Source of the DNA: a virus
Direction: 5' to 3' (one strand)
Virus record (IMG/VR): IMGVR_UViG_3300031834_000043
Span: 1 to 25,046 of that record
DNA: 25,046 nt
Of this stretch, positions 16,101-22,790 are shown one piece after another (the stretch's first letter is position 1; each line of letters opens with the position of its first letter). The translations under genes were made by a program, and so were the position numbers. The notes under the pieces were generated by a model. That model ran no database searches and was not told the DNA's origin. It worked only from the letters and a program-made list of their open reading frames with translations.

Positions 16101-16439
16101 CTAATGTTTGCCTTGTACCATACACATTTTACCTTCAGTTGATTTTAGAAATCGAGCTATTTCATTAGCTGAAATATCTGCATTACGATTATCTAAATCA
16201 TAACCATCACGTTTTGCTTTTTCATATAAATTCATAGGGATACTAGCAACCAGTCGTCCCCATGTTCCTTCATTACTTCTTGCACCCAAATCCATAATAG
16301 AACCAGGATTTTTACGAAGTTCAGCGTTACGTGCAAGAATCGTGTCCTCTGATGGTTGTGTCTGTTTATGAGCTATTTCATCAATATGATTTAAAAACTC
16401 GGATTTAATAACACCATCATAATGAACTTCTTCACTCAT
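16101..16439 (-). CDS. Conserved hypothetical phage protein (112 aa)
   Basis: The product is a soluble, charged, helical protein. Central features are ILARNAELRKNPGSIMDL and GRLVASIPMNLYEKAKRDGYDL; the end is IARFLKSTEGKMCMVQGK. The N-A-E-L-R-K-N-P block and the final I-x-x-F-L-x-S-x-x-G pattern recur in phage proteins of unknown role located near capsid genes. The start is placed at the ATG 16437-16439 because AGGTGG sits five bases before it; a GTG three codons further up lies in that ribosome site and is less likely. Unlike its neighbours on both sides it has no PASTA domain. Not otherwise recognised. Confidence 0.7.
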   Translation of the reverse strand: MSEEVHYDGVIKSEFLNHIDEIAHKQTQPSEDTILARNAELRKNPGSIMDLGARSNEGTWGRLVASIPMNLYEKAKRDGYDLDNRNADISANEIARFLKSTEGKMCMVQGKH

Positions 16440-16441
16440 TA

Positions 16442-16684
16442 TTACCACCTATCCATATTAACTATGACAGTGGAGCCTTTACCAACTGAAGCTGCTGCGG
16501 CTGGGACTTGACTTGCTACTCCAGGAGCAACTGCTATGCCACCACTTAGAGCACCACCAAGCGCATTGCTATAAAGTATACCTTGTGGTACTAAGCCTGC
16601 TGTACGACAAGATGACTCAACAGCGGCTCCAGCTAAACCAAATAGATCTGGTACTGTTGCTAATGTATCAAATGCACTGGCCAT
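16442..16684 (-). CDS. Single-PASTA-domain small protein (80 aa)
   Basis: Almost the whole 80-aa protein is one PASTA-like domain: VPDLFGLAGAAVESSCRTAGL (11-31), a loop, then VASQVPAAAASVGKGSTVIVNM (56-77). Among the four in this cassette this copy is closest to the bacterial consensus (V-P-D-L-x-G, A-G-L, Q-x-P-A, V-x-x-G-S-x-V). There is no signal peptide or membrane segment, so it is made in the cytoplasm and probably joins the particle. It lies 2 bp from both neighbours. Binding to peptidoglycan or a capsid-decorating role are both possible; neither is shown. Confidence 0.75.
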   Translation of the reverse strand: MASAFDTLATVPDLFGLAGAAVESSCRTAGLVPQGILYSNALGGALSGGIAVAPGVASQVPAAAASVGKGSTVIVNMDRW

Positions 16685-16686
16685 AA

Positions 16687-16863
16687 TTACACCGGAACAA
16701 TATAAGCATATAAATTACTAACTTCCGCTGGTGTAGCCAGACCAACATCTTGAGGATCAATCTGTCCTTTGGAAAGATTAATTGTTACTGCTGATATATT
16801 CCGAACCTCAATAAAGTCAGTTGGTTTTTTAATAGGTTTAGTTGTTTCTGTTGATGCTGCCAT
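16687..16863 (-). CDS. 58-aa conserved small phage protein
   Basis: The start is an ATG with AGG eight bases upstream; the stop lies 2 bp before the next ATG. The product begins with a Thr/Lys-rich leader, then FIEVRNISAVTINLSKGQI and LATPAEVSNLYAYIV. The V-x-N-I-S-x-x-x-I-N-L-S-x-G core followed by a G-x-A-T-x-A-E motif is familiar from small phage proteins next to capsid genes. It fits exactly between the two PASTA-like genes at 16442 and 16872 and is on the same strand, so it is very likely real. Function unknown. Confidence 0.7.
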   Translation of the reverse strand: MAASTETTKPIKKPTDFIEVRNISAVTINLSKGQIDPQDVGLATPAEVSNLYAYIVPV

Positions 16864-16871
16864 TTTTATAC

Positions 16872-17123
16872 CTATGATGTTAATGTCATTGCTACAGCAT
16901 TACCATCCAGGTTCCAAGTTCCCCCTAATGGATTCTGTCTAGTAACTACACCAGTTGTCAATGTAACTACCCCCTTTACCAAACCAACTGTTGTAATTGC
17001 TGTTGCAGCGTTTGATTCAGTCATACCAATAATATCAGGAGTTAATACCCGTCCTGCTTGTTGATGGTATGTAGGTACTGAAATATAAATTTCATACCCT
17101 GTACTATCTTTTATACCTGCCAT
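16872..17123 (-). CDS. Single-PASTA-domain small protein (83 aa)
   Basis: After a short N-terminal strand region with YEIYISVPTY, residues 27-83 form a PASTA-like domain: LTPDIIGMTESNAATAITTVGL, then VTLTTGVVTRQNPLGG and VAMTLTS. It is first of the small genes after the major capsid gene and so may be made in large amount. Its PASTA part is clearly related to that of the 132-aa protein at 15693-16091. No export signal is present. A capsid decoration or head-fibre role is attractive but inferred. Confidence 0.7.
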   Translation of the reverse strand: MAGIKDSTGYEIYISVPTYHQQAGRVLTPDIIGMTESNAATAITTVGLVKGVVTLTTGVVTRQNPLGGTWNLDGNAVAMTLTS

Positions 17124-17219
17124 TTACTTATCCTCATTTCTGTGTATTAAATAGTATAACCATGTAAAAATAACGAACACGGTTATACCAGATAATATTG
17201 CATTATCAAATTGATCCAC
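17124..17219 (-). CDS. Possible 31-aa single-TM peptide, GTG start
   Basis: Between the capsid stop and the first PASTA gene lies a GTG-initiated ORF. Its stop codon directly abuts the next ATG (TAAATG), the tight junction typical of this operon. The product has one hydrophobic helix (AILSGITVFVIFTWLYYLI) and a short charged tail HRNEDK. There is no good ribosome site before the GTG, so translation would need coupling to the capsid stop 2 bp away. If real, it is a tiny membrane peptide of unknown role. Confidence 0.35.
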   Translation of the reverse strand: MDQFDNAILSGITVFVIFTWLYYLIHRNEDK

Positions 17220-17221
17220 AA

Positions 17222-18256
17222 TTATGCAGTAACAGCCAATAATGGGTTAATGTCACCTATAATGCCATGTGATTTCTCAGTATTACAAATCAAAGTCCAA
17301 TCAACAGACATTTGTTTTCTTTCTGATAAACCAGTTCTTGCCAAATCTTCTGTACGATAACCTTTAAGATAGGATAGCGCCAAGTAAGTTGGATCAATGA
17401 TAAATACATCATAGCATTGAGTTGAACCAGAATCCACGTGACTTTGTTGAAGACGATTTGGAACTAATTTCAAAGTACCAAAATCTGTTACAAATACATT
17501 CACAGAACCAAGGGCAGTTGCTTGTTCAGAAGATTTGCCTTGATCACTCATAAGAGTAGCAACACGCGCGGAAGAAGTGAACAGGTATTCAGAAAATTTA
17601 CGAATGACACCAGGGCCTGACATCATAATAGTAGCATCGCCACCTTGTTGATAAACTGATTGAACAGTGTCACGAACAAGTGTTTCAGTTAATGCTCTGG
17701 CTGCTGTAGGTGTACGAGCAACTGTTAAACCAGTAGATGTGCTAAAACCACCTGCTGTTCCCCCTGCTGCTGCATTGGTTACCAACCAAGAAGGAAGGCC
17801 ACCTGCTTTACCCGCGACGGTATTGCCGTCATCAGATACAGATGCTTGATTGACCAATGCGATAGCATCAACGTCACGGCGTAACTCTTGCTGTCTACGC
17901 ATGACTTGGTAAGAAGTTTCACGAGTTCTACCAATTACATCAGAAACATCTGCTCTGAATGATACTTGGACTACTTTTTGGGAAATCTGATGGTGGTTAC
18001 CAACGCGAGCACCCAATACAGTATTATTACCAGAGGCATCAGCGCCATCAACAACAGCATTAGAGATATTTGGTGGTGATAAGGCATCGAGTGTCCATTC
18101 CTTATATTCTTGTTTTGATGATTCAGTACCGATAGCATCAGTCAAAGGTAATGGAATTTTTGAAATATCCCAAATCTGATTCATGACATCTTCACGAATT
18201 AAACCACCACGACCAACTGCTTTTAAATCTGCTGAATCAAGATTTGTACTTGACAT
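17222..18256 (-). CDS. Major capsid protein, SU10/DUF5309 type
   Basis: The 344-aa product forms the icosahedral shell. Diagnostic stretches near the N-terminus are REDVMNQIWDISKIPLPLTDAIG followed by YKEWTLDAL. Then comes QKVVQVSFRADVSDVIGR with the long spine-helix-like RQQELRRDVDAIALVNQ, and later a P-domain with MSGPGVIRKFSEYL. These match the HK97-fold capsid class of SU10-like podoviruses (DUF5309). The start is set at the ATG 18254-18256, preceded by GGAG at seven bases; a TTG four codons upstream overlaps that ribosome site and is rejected. It follows the scaffold gene after a 168-bp leader, the longest gap inside the operon apart from the terL-portal interval, which may help its high expression. 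Confidence 0.9.
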   Translation of the reverse strand: MSSTNLDSADLKAVGRGGLIREDVMNQIWDISKIPLPLTDAIGTESSKQEYKEWTLDALSPPNISNAVVDGADASGNNTVLGARVGNHHQISQKVVQVSFRADVSDVIGRTRETSYQVMRRQQELRRDVDAIALVNQASVSDDGNTVAGKAGGLPSWLVTNAAAGGTAGGFSTSTGLTVARTPTAARALTETLVRDTVQSVYQQGGDATIMMSGPGVIRKFSEYLFTSSARVATLMSDQGKSSEQATALGSVNVFVTDFGTLKLVPNRLQQSHVDSGSTQCYDVFIIDPTYLALSYLKGYRTEDLARTGLSERKQMSVDWTLICNTEKSHGIIGDINPLLAVTA

Positions 18257-18424
18257 GATTTTCTCCAATTTACAAAATTAAATTTGCTCAAATGAGCGGT
18301 CTATTTTGCAATTTACTGTTTATCTCAGTATTGGATAAATTCATAATTACTTAGATGCTTGCTAAATTAGTTCATCTAGTTGTAGGAATATCGTACTTAT
18401 TAAAAATAAATTTGCTTATTCTCT
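18257..18424 (-). promoter_or_regulatory. 168-bp leader upstream of the capsid gene with two hairpins
   Basis: No gene is visible here. Two inverted repeats stand out: TAGATG at 18352-18357 with CATCTA at 18373-18378 (15-nt loop containing a smaller CTAA/TTAG), and the palindrome GCTCAAATGAGC at 18286-18297, about 30 bases before the capsid start. In a tightly packed operon this gap suggests an mRNA leader, processing site or internal promoter. I could not find a convincing -35/-10 pair, and neither hairpin has a terminator-like T run. Confidence 0.45.
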
Positions 18425-19522
18425 TTAACTATTGTTTAAGAATAGTTCTGCCACAGCATCACGCTGGGCTTCCTTCTGTGCATAACCTTTTGTTTCTTTA
18501 GCAACTTTGGTAAGTCTTTCTAATTTACTTTGAGTCTTAACTCCAGAACCAGTAGGTTTAATAAATTTTGCCACCTTCTTTTCGATCTTATTTGAAGCCA
18601 CTTGCTTACCTTGTCTATACCGCTGGGCATCCTTTAAAACTTCTATAATTCGAGCATCACGAATTTCTGCAAATTCTTCTTTGCTGAAACCATAAGTTTC
18701 ATTACAAAAAGTTTGCATACTAGTCAATGCCTTAGTTAGAATTTTCTTATCAGTCCATTGTGGGTTATTCTCAATAACCTTTTCTACTTGAGCTTGAACA
18801 AAACTTGCTACATTTTGTTGAAACTCACCATTCATCTTCATAGCTTCATCGGAAACAACTGTTTTTATGGCAGCTTTAATCTTTTCAATTTCAGAAGTTC
18901 TAATATTATAGTCCTGAACCAATGCTGCATATTCAGCAGGATTCTGATACCGTAGTGAGTTCCAATCTATGCCTTGATACTCTTTTGTCATAGAGTCCTC
19001 AAGATATTCTGTTAACGCTTCTGCATCTTTTAACTTCTTTCCATATTCGCTTAAAACTTGTTGTTTAACTGAGTCTAATTGTTTGCGTTCTTCCGCTATT
19101 GCCTTACTCTTATTAGTATTGCTTTTGTTACTTTGATACCCCGCAACTAAATCAGATAATGGAACAGTAGATGTTTTACCATCTATCTTTACATTAACTC
19201 CAGCAAAATCACCTTTATCATCTAGTACCACTTGCTTTTCATCTAAACCAAGTGTTGTTGCCCAAGTTACTTCACCTTCACCAGCATTAGTTTCGTCAAC
19301 CTCAACTGGTTCAGTTTCTTCTCCTTCTACTTCTTCACCATCTTCATCTATGTATGCTTCTGGTTCTTCTTTCTTTTCAGGTTTAGATTCTGACTTAGCG
19401 GCAACATCTGTTGCACCCATTAATCCAGAAAGTAAATCTGTAACTTTATCCACTGCATTTCTTGACGCTTCGCCGGGGCGGGTTTCGCCTTCGGTGGAAG
19501 TAGTCGTTTCTAATTCAGCCAT
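18425..19522 (-). CDS. Capsid scaffold protein
   Basis: A 365-aa, highly charged, helical protein located directly before the capsid gene, the usual place of the assembly scaffold. The N-terminal third is very acidic (PEKKEEPEAYIDEDGEEVEG region, then ETEPVEVDE). The middle is long coiled-coil helix, and the C-terminus is Lys-rich (NKIEKKVAKFIKPTG, then ERLTKVAKETKG), as expected for the part that contacts coat protein. The start is placed at the ATG 19520-19522 with GGTGGA seven bases upstream; an ATG five codons earlier lacks a ribosome site. It overlaps the previous gene by 8 bp (ATGGCTGA). Role from composition and position. Confidence 0.85.
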   Translation of the reverse strand: MAELETTTSTEGETRPGEASRNAVDKVTDLLSGLMGATDVAAKSESKPEKKEEPEAYIDEDGEEVEGEETEPVEVDETNAGEGEVTWATTLGLDEKQVVLDDKGDFAGVNVKIDGKTSTVPLSDLVAGYQSNKSNTNKSKAIAEERKQLDSVKQQVLSEYGKKLKDAEALTEYLEDSMTKEYQGIDWNSLRYQNPAEYAALVQDYNIRTSEIEKIKAAIKTVVSDEAMKMNGEFQQNVASFVQAQVEKVIENNPQWTDKKILTKALTSMQTFCNETYGFSKEEFAEIRDARIIEVLKDAQRYRQGKQVASNKIEKKVAKFIKPTGSGVKTQSKLERLTKVAKETKGYAQKEAQRDAVAELFLNNS

Positions 19523-19793
19523 TATCTGTTCCACCATTAGTTTTTAGTTGTTGTGCCGCATATTTACCATTTTCAATATCTGCATGTATTTTATCAGATA
19601 GTATATCAAGTGCTATTCTTACATTTAATATTTCTCGTAACTCCAATATGTTAGCTGACATAAAGTCTGAAAATAAATCTGAATAAGCCTGATCTAAATA
19701 GGATTTCAAATACATATTGTAAGCAGATTGCGCCTTGTTACCAACATTAGTCTGCTCTTGTAAAGTCATATCATTATCAATAGTTTCATTCAT
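19515..19793 (-). CDS. Small helical protein between portal and scaffold
   Basis: The 92-aa product is alpha-helical: KAQSAYNMYLKSYLDQAY, LELREILNVRIALDILSDKI and ADIENGKYAAQQL. This pattern recurs in phages with a similar portal-scaffold order, where no function is established. The start is set at ATG 19791-19793 behind GGTGGGG, overlapping the portal stop (ATGAATGA); a GTG three codons upstream falls in that ribosome site. The end overlaps the scaffold start by 8 bp. Probably an assembly protein by location only. Confidence 0.7.
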   Translation of the reverse strand: MNETIDNDMTLQEQTNVGNKAQSAYNMYLKSYLDQAYSDLFSDFMSANILELREILNVRIALDILSDKIHADIENGKYAAQQLKTNGGTDNG

Positions 19794-21984
19794 TTGCCCC
19801 ACCTTCTGATTCTTCCTCTAATTCTACTGTTTGTTGTGCAGCCAAGAAGTTTTCTTTTTCATCTTGATTAGCTTTCGCTTCAAGTTCAACTAATTTTAAT
19901 GCAGAATCCGTATGTAACTTATCATAATCAAAATCTAACTGATCTTGTTTATCTTTTCGAGCACTAACACCAGTTGTTAACCACTTAGCACTTTCTAATT
20001 GATGCTTAAGATGTGCTATCTCAGTATCAAGTTTTAATTTCTCTAAAGCATGATTATGCTTTGCAAAATCTACCATTGCTTTAAGCGTAACATTCTTTTG
20101 TTCAGCTTCGGCAGTAGTGGTGGCAGACTTAGCCAGTTCTGCTTGTTGCCGCATTTGTTCAATGGACATTTGTTCTTGTTTCTGCTGTTCTTCCTGAGAT
20201 TTTTGACCAGCTTGTTGCGTAGCTTGTTGACCTTCTGGACTATCAGGATTAACAAAATACTTACTTGCACCATTAAGCCCAGCAAATTTACACGCATCAT
20301 CTAAGGTGGCATATATCTTAGAAGGATTGCAAAGCGCTTGGCCCGGCATACCCATTATCTTTTCTTGCATTGCCATAATGTTTTGTAGTGCAGCTTGTTT
20401 TGCTCTAGTATCACCTGATCCTGTGCCAACTCTAACACTACTTTTAACTCTAGGAATCCAACTAGAGGGATTAACTTTTACCCACTCGCCCCGAAAGTTG
20501 AAATCTTCCGCTACGTCAAAGTGTTTCATTGCAAGGTCACGAATCTTGCACATAAGTGGTTTAATACCTGTTTCACAGATAACACGAATAATAAGACCAA
20601 CTAATTCTTCCTGTGCGTTCATCATACGATCAACGCCCTCTGAACCTACACGATCACCTATATGCTCAGGACTAGCATTACCTTCTGGAGACACGCCCAC
20701 ACGTCCGGCGCGTACTCTATCAAGATAAGTCATCATTTCAAAACCAGCTTGACCAACAGGAGGTGTGACTAACACTTCCAAAGCATCAAGGCGCTTCATC
20801 CTATACTTCGCACCAGGGCGACTTGTTAACAAGTCATCTATGTTAACTTGACCTTCAACAACCTTCATTATTTGGTTATTTTGAAGGTATATATTATCCA
20901 TAATGTTTCGTATAAGAGCAGTCTTATTATCTTGAACTTGCTTTAATCTGTCATAGATTGATATGCCTTGATATTTATGGGACATGAGAATTGCTGTCGT
21001 AGAAATCCAAGGATTATCTTCAACTTCCATAATCTCAAGTATATCAGTAACAGGTTGGACGCCAGCGGTTGTTACTTTTAGCAGTTCAGCAAAACCGTCA
21101 CCATTACGGTCACAACGTAAAAAGCATTCTCCAATCTCAACAAGTTTGGAGGACACATCATCAGGGAATGTAACGGGGATTAACGTGGGTTCATTCTGCA
21201 TATAGAAACGATAAGCAGAACGAATTAAATCAGTTGCTGGTAACTTCTCTATTATCTTTTCGTCGAAGCCTTCTTCTCGAAGATCCGAAACAGACTTGGT
21301 AACAATATGAGCCGAGAAGCGGGCGTTCGAGAGATCAATAGAGTTATGCTGGCTGCTAACTCTGAATTGCTCCGGTGGTACTGGGTCAATACAGATTTTA
21401 CCAGATTTTTTAGTAATTGAAATCTTAACATCATACTCTGTTTGTAACTGTCCATTGTTATCAATAAATTCATTTTGAGTCATTTTCATTAATTCAACTT
21501 CTTTATCTGCCAAAAGCATTTGAAGTTGAACTTCATTTAACCCAGTATATTCCTCATAAGTAATATCCTCATTATCTTCATAATATACCTTAAGTACGCC
21601 ATTACGCTGCATTAACGCATCTTTAACAAATTGGTGAATTAGAATAAACCCATTGTTCTTCTTCATTAGAATATCATAGACATATTCTGATTCTAATTCG
21701 GCTTGCTTGGTATCTTGCTCATTCACTGCATCAAATACAACAATCTCATTGTTCTGTGTGAATGACTTCATTATTTGTGGGATTATCCACTCTATGGCAT
21801 CCGCTACATCGGTAGATGTTATCTGACTTCTACCAACAACCTCAGAACCATTAGGCAAACCTAAATAATACGCAAGTGGATCCCTCAAGAATGTGGGACT
21901 TGATGCTGTTACATTAGCATTACTCAACTCATTGGTTACAATGACTTGAATCTGCATATCTGTTAACTTAGGTCTTTTTGCCAT
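19786..21984 (-). CDS. Portal protein
   Basis: A 732-aa protein forming the dodecameric DNA channel at the capsid vertex. Recognisable points are the early GRSQITSTDVADAIEWIIPQ (51-70), typical of podoviral portals. The central ISITKKSGKICIDPVPPEQF, RCDRNGDGFAELLKVT and IYDRLKQVQDNKTALIRNIMDN follow, then NASPEHIGDRVGSEGVDRMMNAQE. The last 150 residues are a Gln/Glu/Lys-rich coiled coil (QQKQEQMSIEQM and onward), which could form the barrel or contact packaged DNA. Length fits P22/SU10-type portals. The 5' end overlaps a 54-aa gene by 22 bp. Strong call from sequence pattern and gene order. Confidence 0.92.
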   Translation of the reverse strand: MAKRPKLTDMQIQVIVTNELSNANVTASSPTFLRDPLAYYLGLPNGSEVVGRSQITSTDVADAIEWIIPQIMKSFTQNNEIVVFDAVNEQDTKQAELESEYVYDILMKKNNGFILIHQFVKDALMQRNGVLKVYYEDNEDITYEEYTGLNEVQLQMLLADKEVELMKMTQNEFIDNNGQLQTEYDVKISITKKSGKICIDPVPPEQFRVSSQHNSIDLSNARFSAHIVTKSVSDLREEGFDEKIIEKLPATDLIRSAYRFYMQNEPTLIPVTFPDDVSSKLVEIGECFLRCDRNGDGFAELLKVTTAGVQPVTDILEIMEVEDNPWISTTAILMSHKYQGISIYDRLKQVQDNKTALIRNIMDNIYLQNNQIMKVVEGQVNIDDLLTSRPGAKYRMKRLDALEVLVTPPVGQAGFEMMTYLDRVRAGRVGVSPEGNASPEHIGDRVGSEGVDRMMNAQEELVGLIIRVICETGIKPLMCKIRDLAMKHFDVAEDFNFRGEWVKVNPSSWIPRVKSSVRVGTGSGDTRAKQAALQNIMAMQEKIMGMPGQALCNPSKIYATLDDACKFAGLNGASKYFVNPDSPEGQQATQQAGQKSQEEQQKQEQMSIEQMRQQAELAKSATTTAEAEQKNVTLKAMVDFAKHNHALEKLKLDTEIAHLKHQLESAKWLTTGVSARKDKQDQLDFDYDKLHTDSALKLVELEAKANQDEKENFLAAQQTVELEEESEGGANE

Positions 21985-22127
21985 TTTATTTTGCCATTTA
22001 ATATAACTAATTTCTTATTAAAAAACATTCTTTCAATAAAATATGTAGGGCCAAAACCTATTGCAAATAGCCCATTACCAATATTAATCCAATACCTACC
22101 AGTCCAACATCTTGTAAAATGTATCAT
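21963..22127 (-). CDS. 54-aa conserved small protein upstream of portal
   Basis: An ATG with TGAGGA about eight bases upstream opens a 54-aa frame that runs 22 bp into the portal gene. The product is rich in aromatic and basic residues: FTRCWTGRYWINIGNGLFAI, then FGPTYFIERMFFNKK and a basic end. The series G-x-G-L-x-x-I-G-F-G-P followed by E-R and a strand-like end is reminiscent of small phage proteins sometimes found before portal genes. Good ribosome site and coding look support it. Function unknown. Confidence 0.7.
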   Translation of the reverse strand: MIHFTRCWTGRYWINIGNGLFAIGFGPTYFIERMFFNKKLVILNGKIKWQKDLS

Positions 22128-22142
22128 TATAATATCCTCACC

Positions 22143-22230
22143 ATATTATTAAGAAGGGGGTTCCTGTCAGGACGGTGGGTACCTAACAAGAACACGGCCT
22201 ATCGTGGCCATAACCACACGATTCATTTAT
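22143..22230 (-). other. GC-rich hairpin-prone block with two nano-ORFs
   Basis: Within an AT-rich interval this block is GC-rich and contains short inverted repeats: TCCTGTCAGGA (22162-22172), GGCC at 22197-22200 and 22206-22209 around TATCGT, and ATCGTG (22201-22206) with CACGAT (22217-22222). Two minus-strand nano-ORFs cross it. One of 19 aa (22167-22226, ATG directly after the previous stop) ends VRYPPS. One of 22 aa (22127-22195, GTG start) contains GTHRPDRN and ends in TAATG at the 54-aa gene. Neither has a good ribosome site, so I list the block rather than genes. Confidence 0.4.
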
Positions 22231-22382
22231 ATCTTAGTGTAAATATCTATTCTAGTGAATATAATATCTTCGGGATTCTTCACATCATAAATTATAATTG
22301 TGAATTTACCTTCTGTTTTTCTTAATTTTCTTAGATTATTATTACAATATTCCAACAACATTGTTGATAATAATTTCAGCAT
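22227..22382 (-). CDS. 51-aa hypothetical protein
   Basis: The start is in TAATG, shared with the stop of the 23-aa ORF before it, and AAGG lies about seven bases upstream. The product is MLKLLSTMLLEYCNNN, a basic patch RKLRK, then strands FTIIIYDV and DIIFTRIDIY. It is not recognised. A second in-frame ATG at 22361 would give 44 aa but sits in a hairpin-forming sequence and lacks a ribosome site. The tight junction and ribosome site support the longer form. Confidence 0.5.
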   Translation of the reverse strand: MLKLLSTMLLEYCNNNLRKLRKTEGKFTIIIYDVKNPEDIIFTRIDIYTKI

Positions 22383-22453
22383 TAGCAACCTTTGTCTTTC
22401 TTAGGCATAGGTGGCATTCTTGGTTTGTTTTTCGATTTATTCTTCATGGTCAT
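22382..22453 (-). CDS. Possible 23-aa basic peptide
   Basis: A short frame with ATG preceded by GAAGG at good spacing codes for a Lys/Pro/Met-rich peptide ending KKDKGC. It overlaps the end of the upstream 49-aa gene by 17 bp and the next gene by 1 bp (TAATG). Signals are good, but the length is close to what chance gives, so the call is weak. No function can be suggested beyond possible nucleic-acid or acidic-partner binding from its charge. Confidence 0.35.
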   Translation of the reverse strand: MTMKNKSKNKPRMPPMPKKDKGC

Positions 22454-22586
22454 TTTTACCTTCGCCGTATAGTTCATTATAATAATCGTCTGCTCCAGAA
22501 CAGACCTTGCACAAAGACCAAGCAATAAAGGCTATTATCACGGTCACTACTACTACTACAATCAATGTAATCGTTTCATTAGTCAT
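22437..22586 (-). CDS. 49-aa single-transmembrane protein
   Basis: The product has a strongly hydrophobic helix at residues 6-25 (ITLIVVVVVTVIIAFIAWSL), then CKVC (26-29) and an acidic, Tyr-containing tail ADDYYNELYGEGKNDHEE. It starts 2 bp after the stop of the 53-aa gene. It is a clear integral-membrane peptide; the acidic tail would likely stay in the cytoplasm or face the periplasm depending on orientation, which cannot be settled. It could be part of a lysis system or a host-membrane modifier. Not recognised as a known family. Confidence 0.6.
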   Translation of the reverse strand: MTNETITLIVVVVVTVIIAFIAWSLCKVCSGADDYYNELYGEGKNDHEE

Positions 22587-22588
22587 AA

Positions 22589-22750
22589 TCACTTTTTCTT
22601 CTTTGGTGCTCGTGAGGTTGATTTACCAAACTGCTCTTTATAACCAGAGGCATAAATAGCATCTGCTTGCGCTACTGCTTGCCTACGAGTGGGGTATACC
22701 TTACCGGTTGTTCCCCATTGCCACCCGCCTTGAACCTTATGTACTGGCAT
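22589..22750 (-). CDS. 53-aa conserved small phage protein following terL
   Basis: The product is MPVHKVQGGWQWGTTGKVYP, TRRQAVAQADAIYASGY, then a basic Lys-rich tail. The pattern H-K-V-x-G-G-[WY]-x-W-G-x-[ST]-G-K-V-Y-P-T-R-x-x-A...A-I-[YF]-A-S-G-Y is well known among tailed phages as a tiny conserved protein of unknown role near the packaging genes. An AGGTAGAG ribosome site precedes the ATG. It sits 40 bp after the terL stop. The gene shares the higher GC content of the terminase region. High confidence that it is real. Confidence 0.8.
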   Translation of the reverse strand: MPVHKVQGGWQWGTTGKVYPTRRQAVAQADAIYASGYKEQFGKSTSRAPKKKK

Positions 22751-22790
22751 TATCTCTACCTATTACCCTATCAAAACATAACATAAACAG

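Noticed and set aside
22121-22155. sigma70 promoter with TATAAT just before portal-side small gene (TTCTTA, 18 bases, TATAAT)
   Set aside because: The TATAAT overlaps the ATG of the 54-aa gene, so a transcript would start after its start codon; the match is better explained by AT-rich coding sequence and the TAATG junction.
22119-22325. 68-aa plus-strand frame in the terL-portal interval
   Set aside because: Opposite to the operon, overlaps several better-supported minus-strand small genes, and has no ribosome site.
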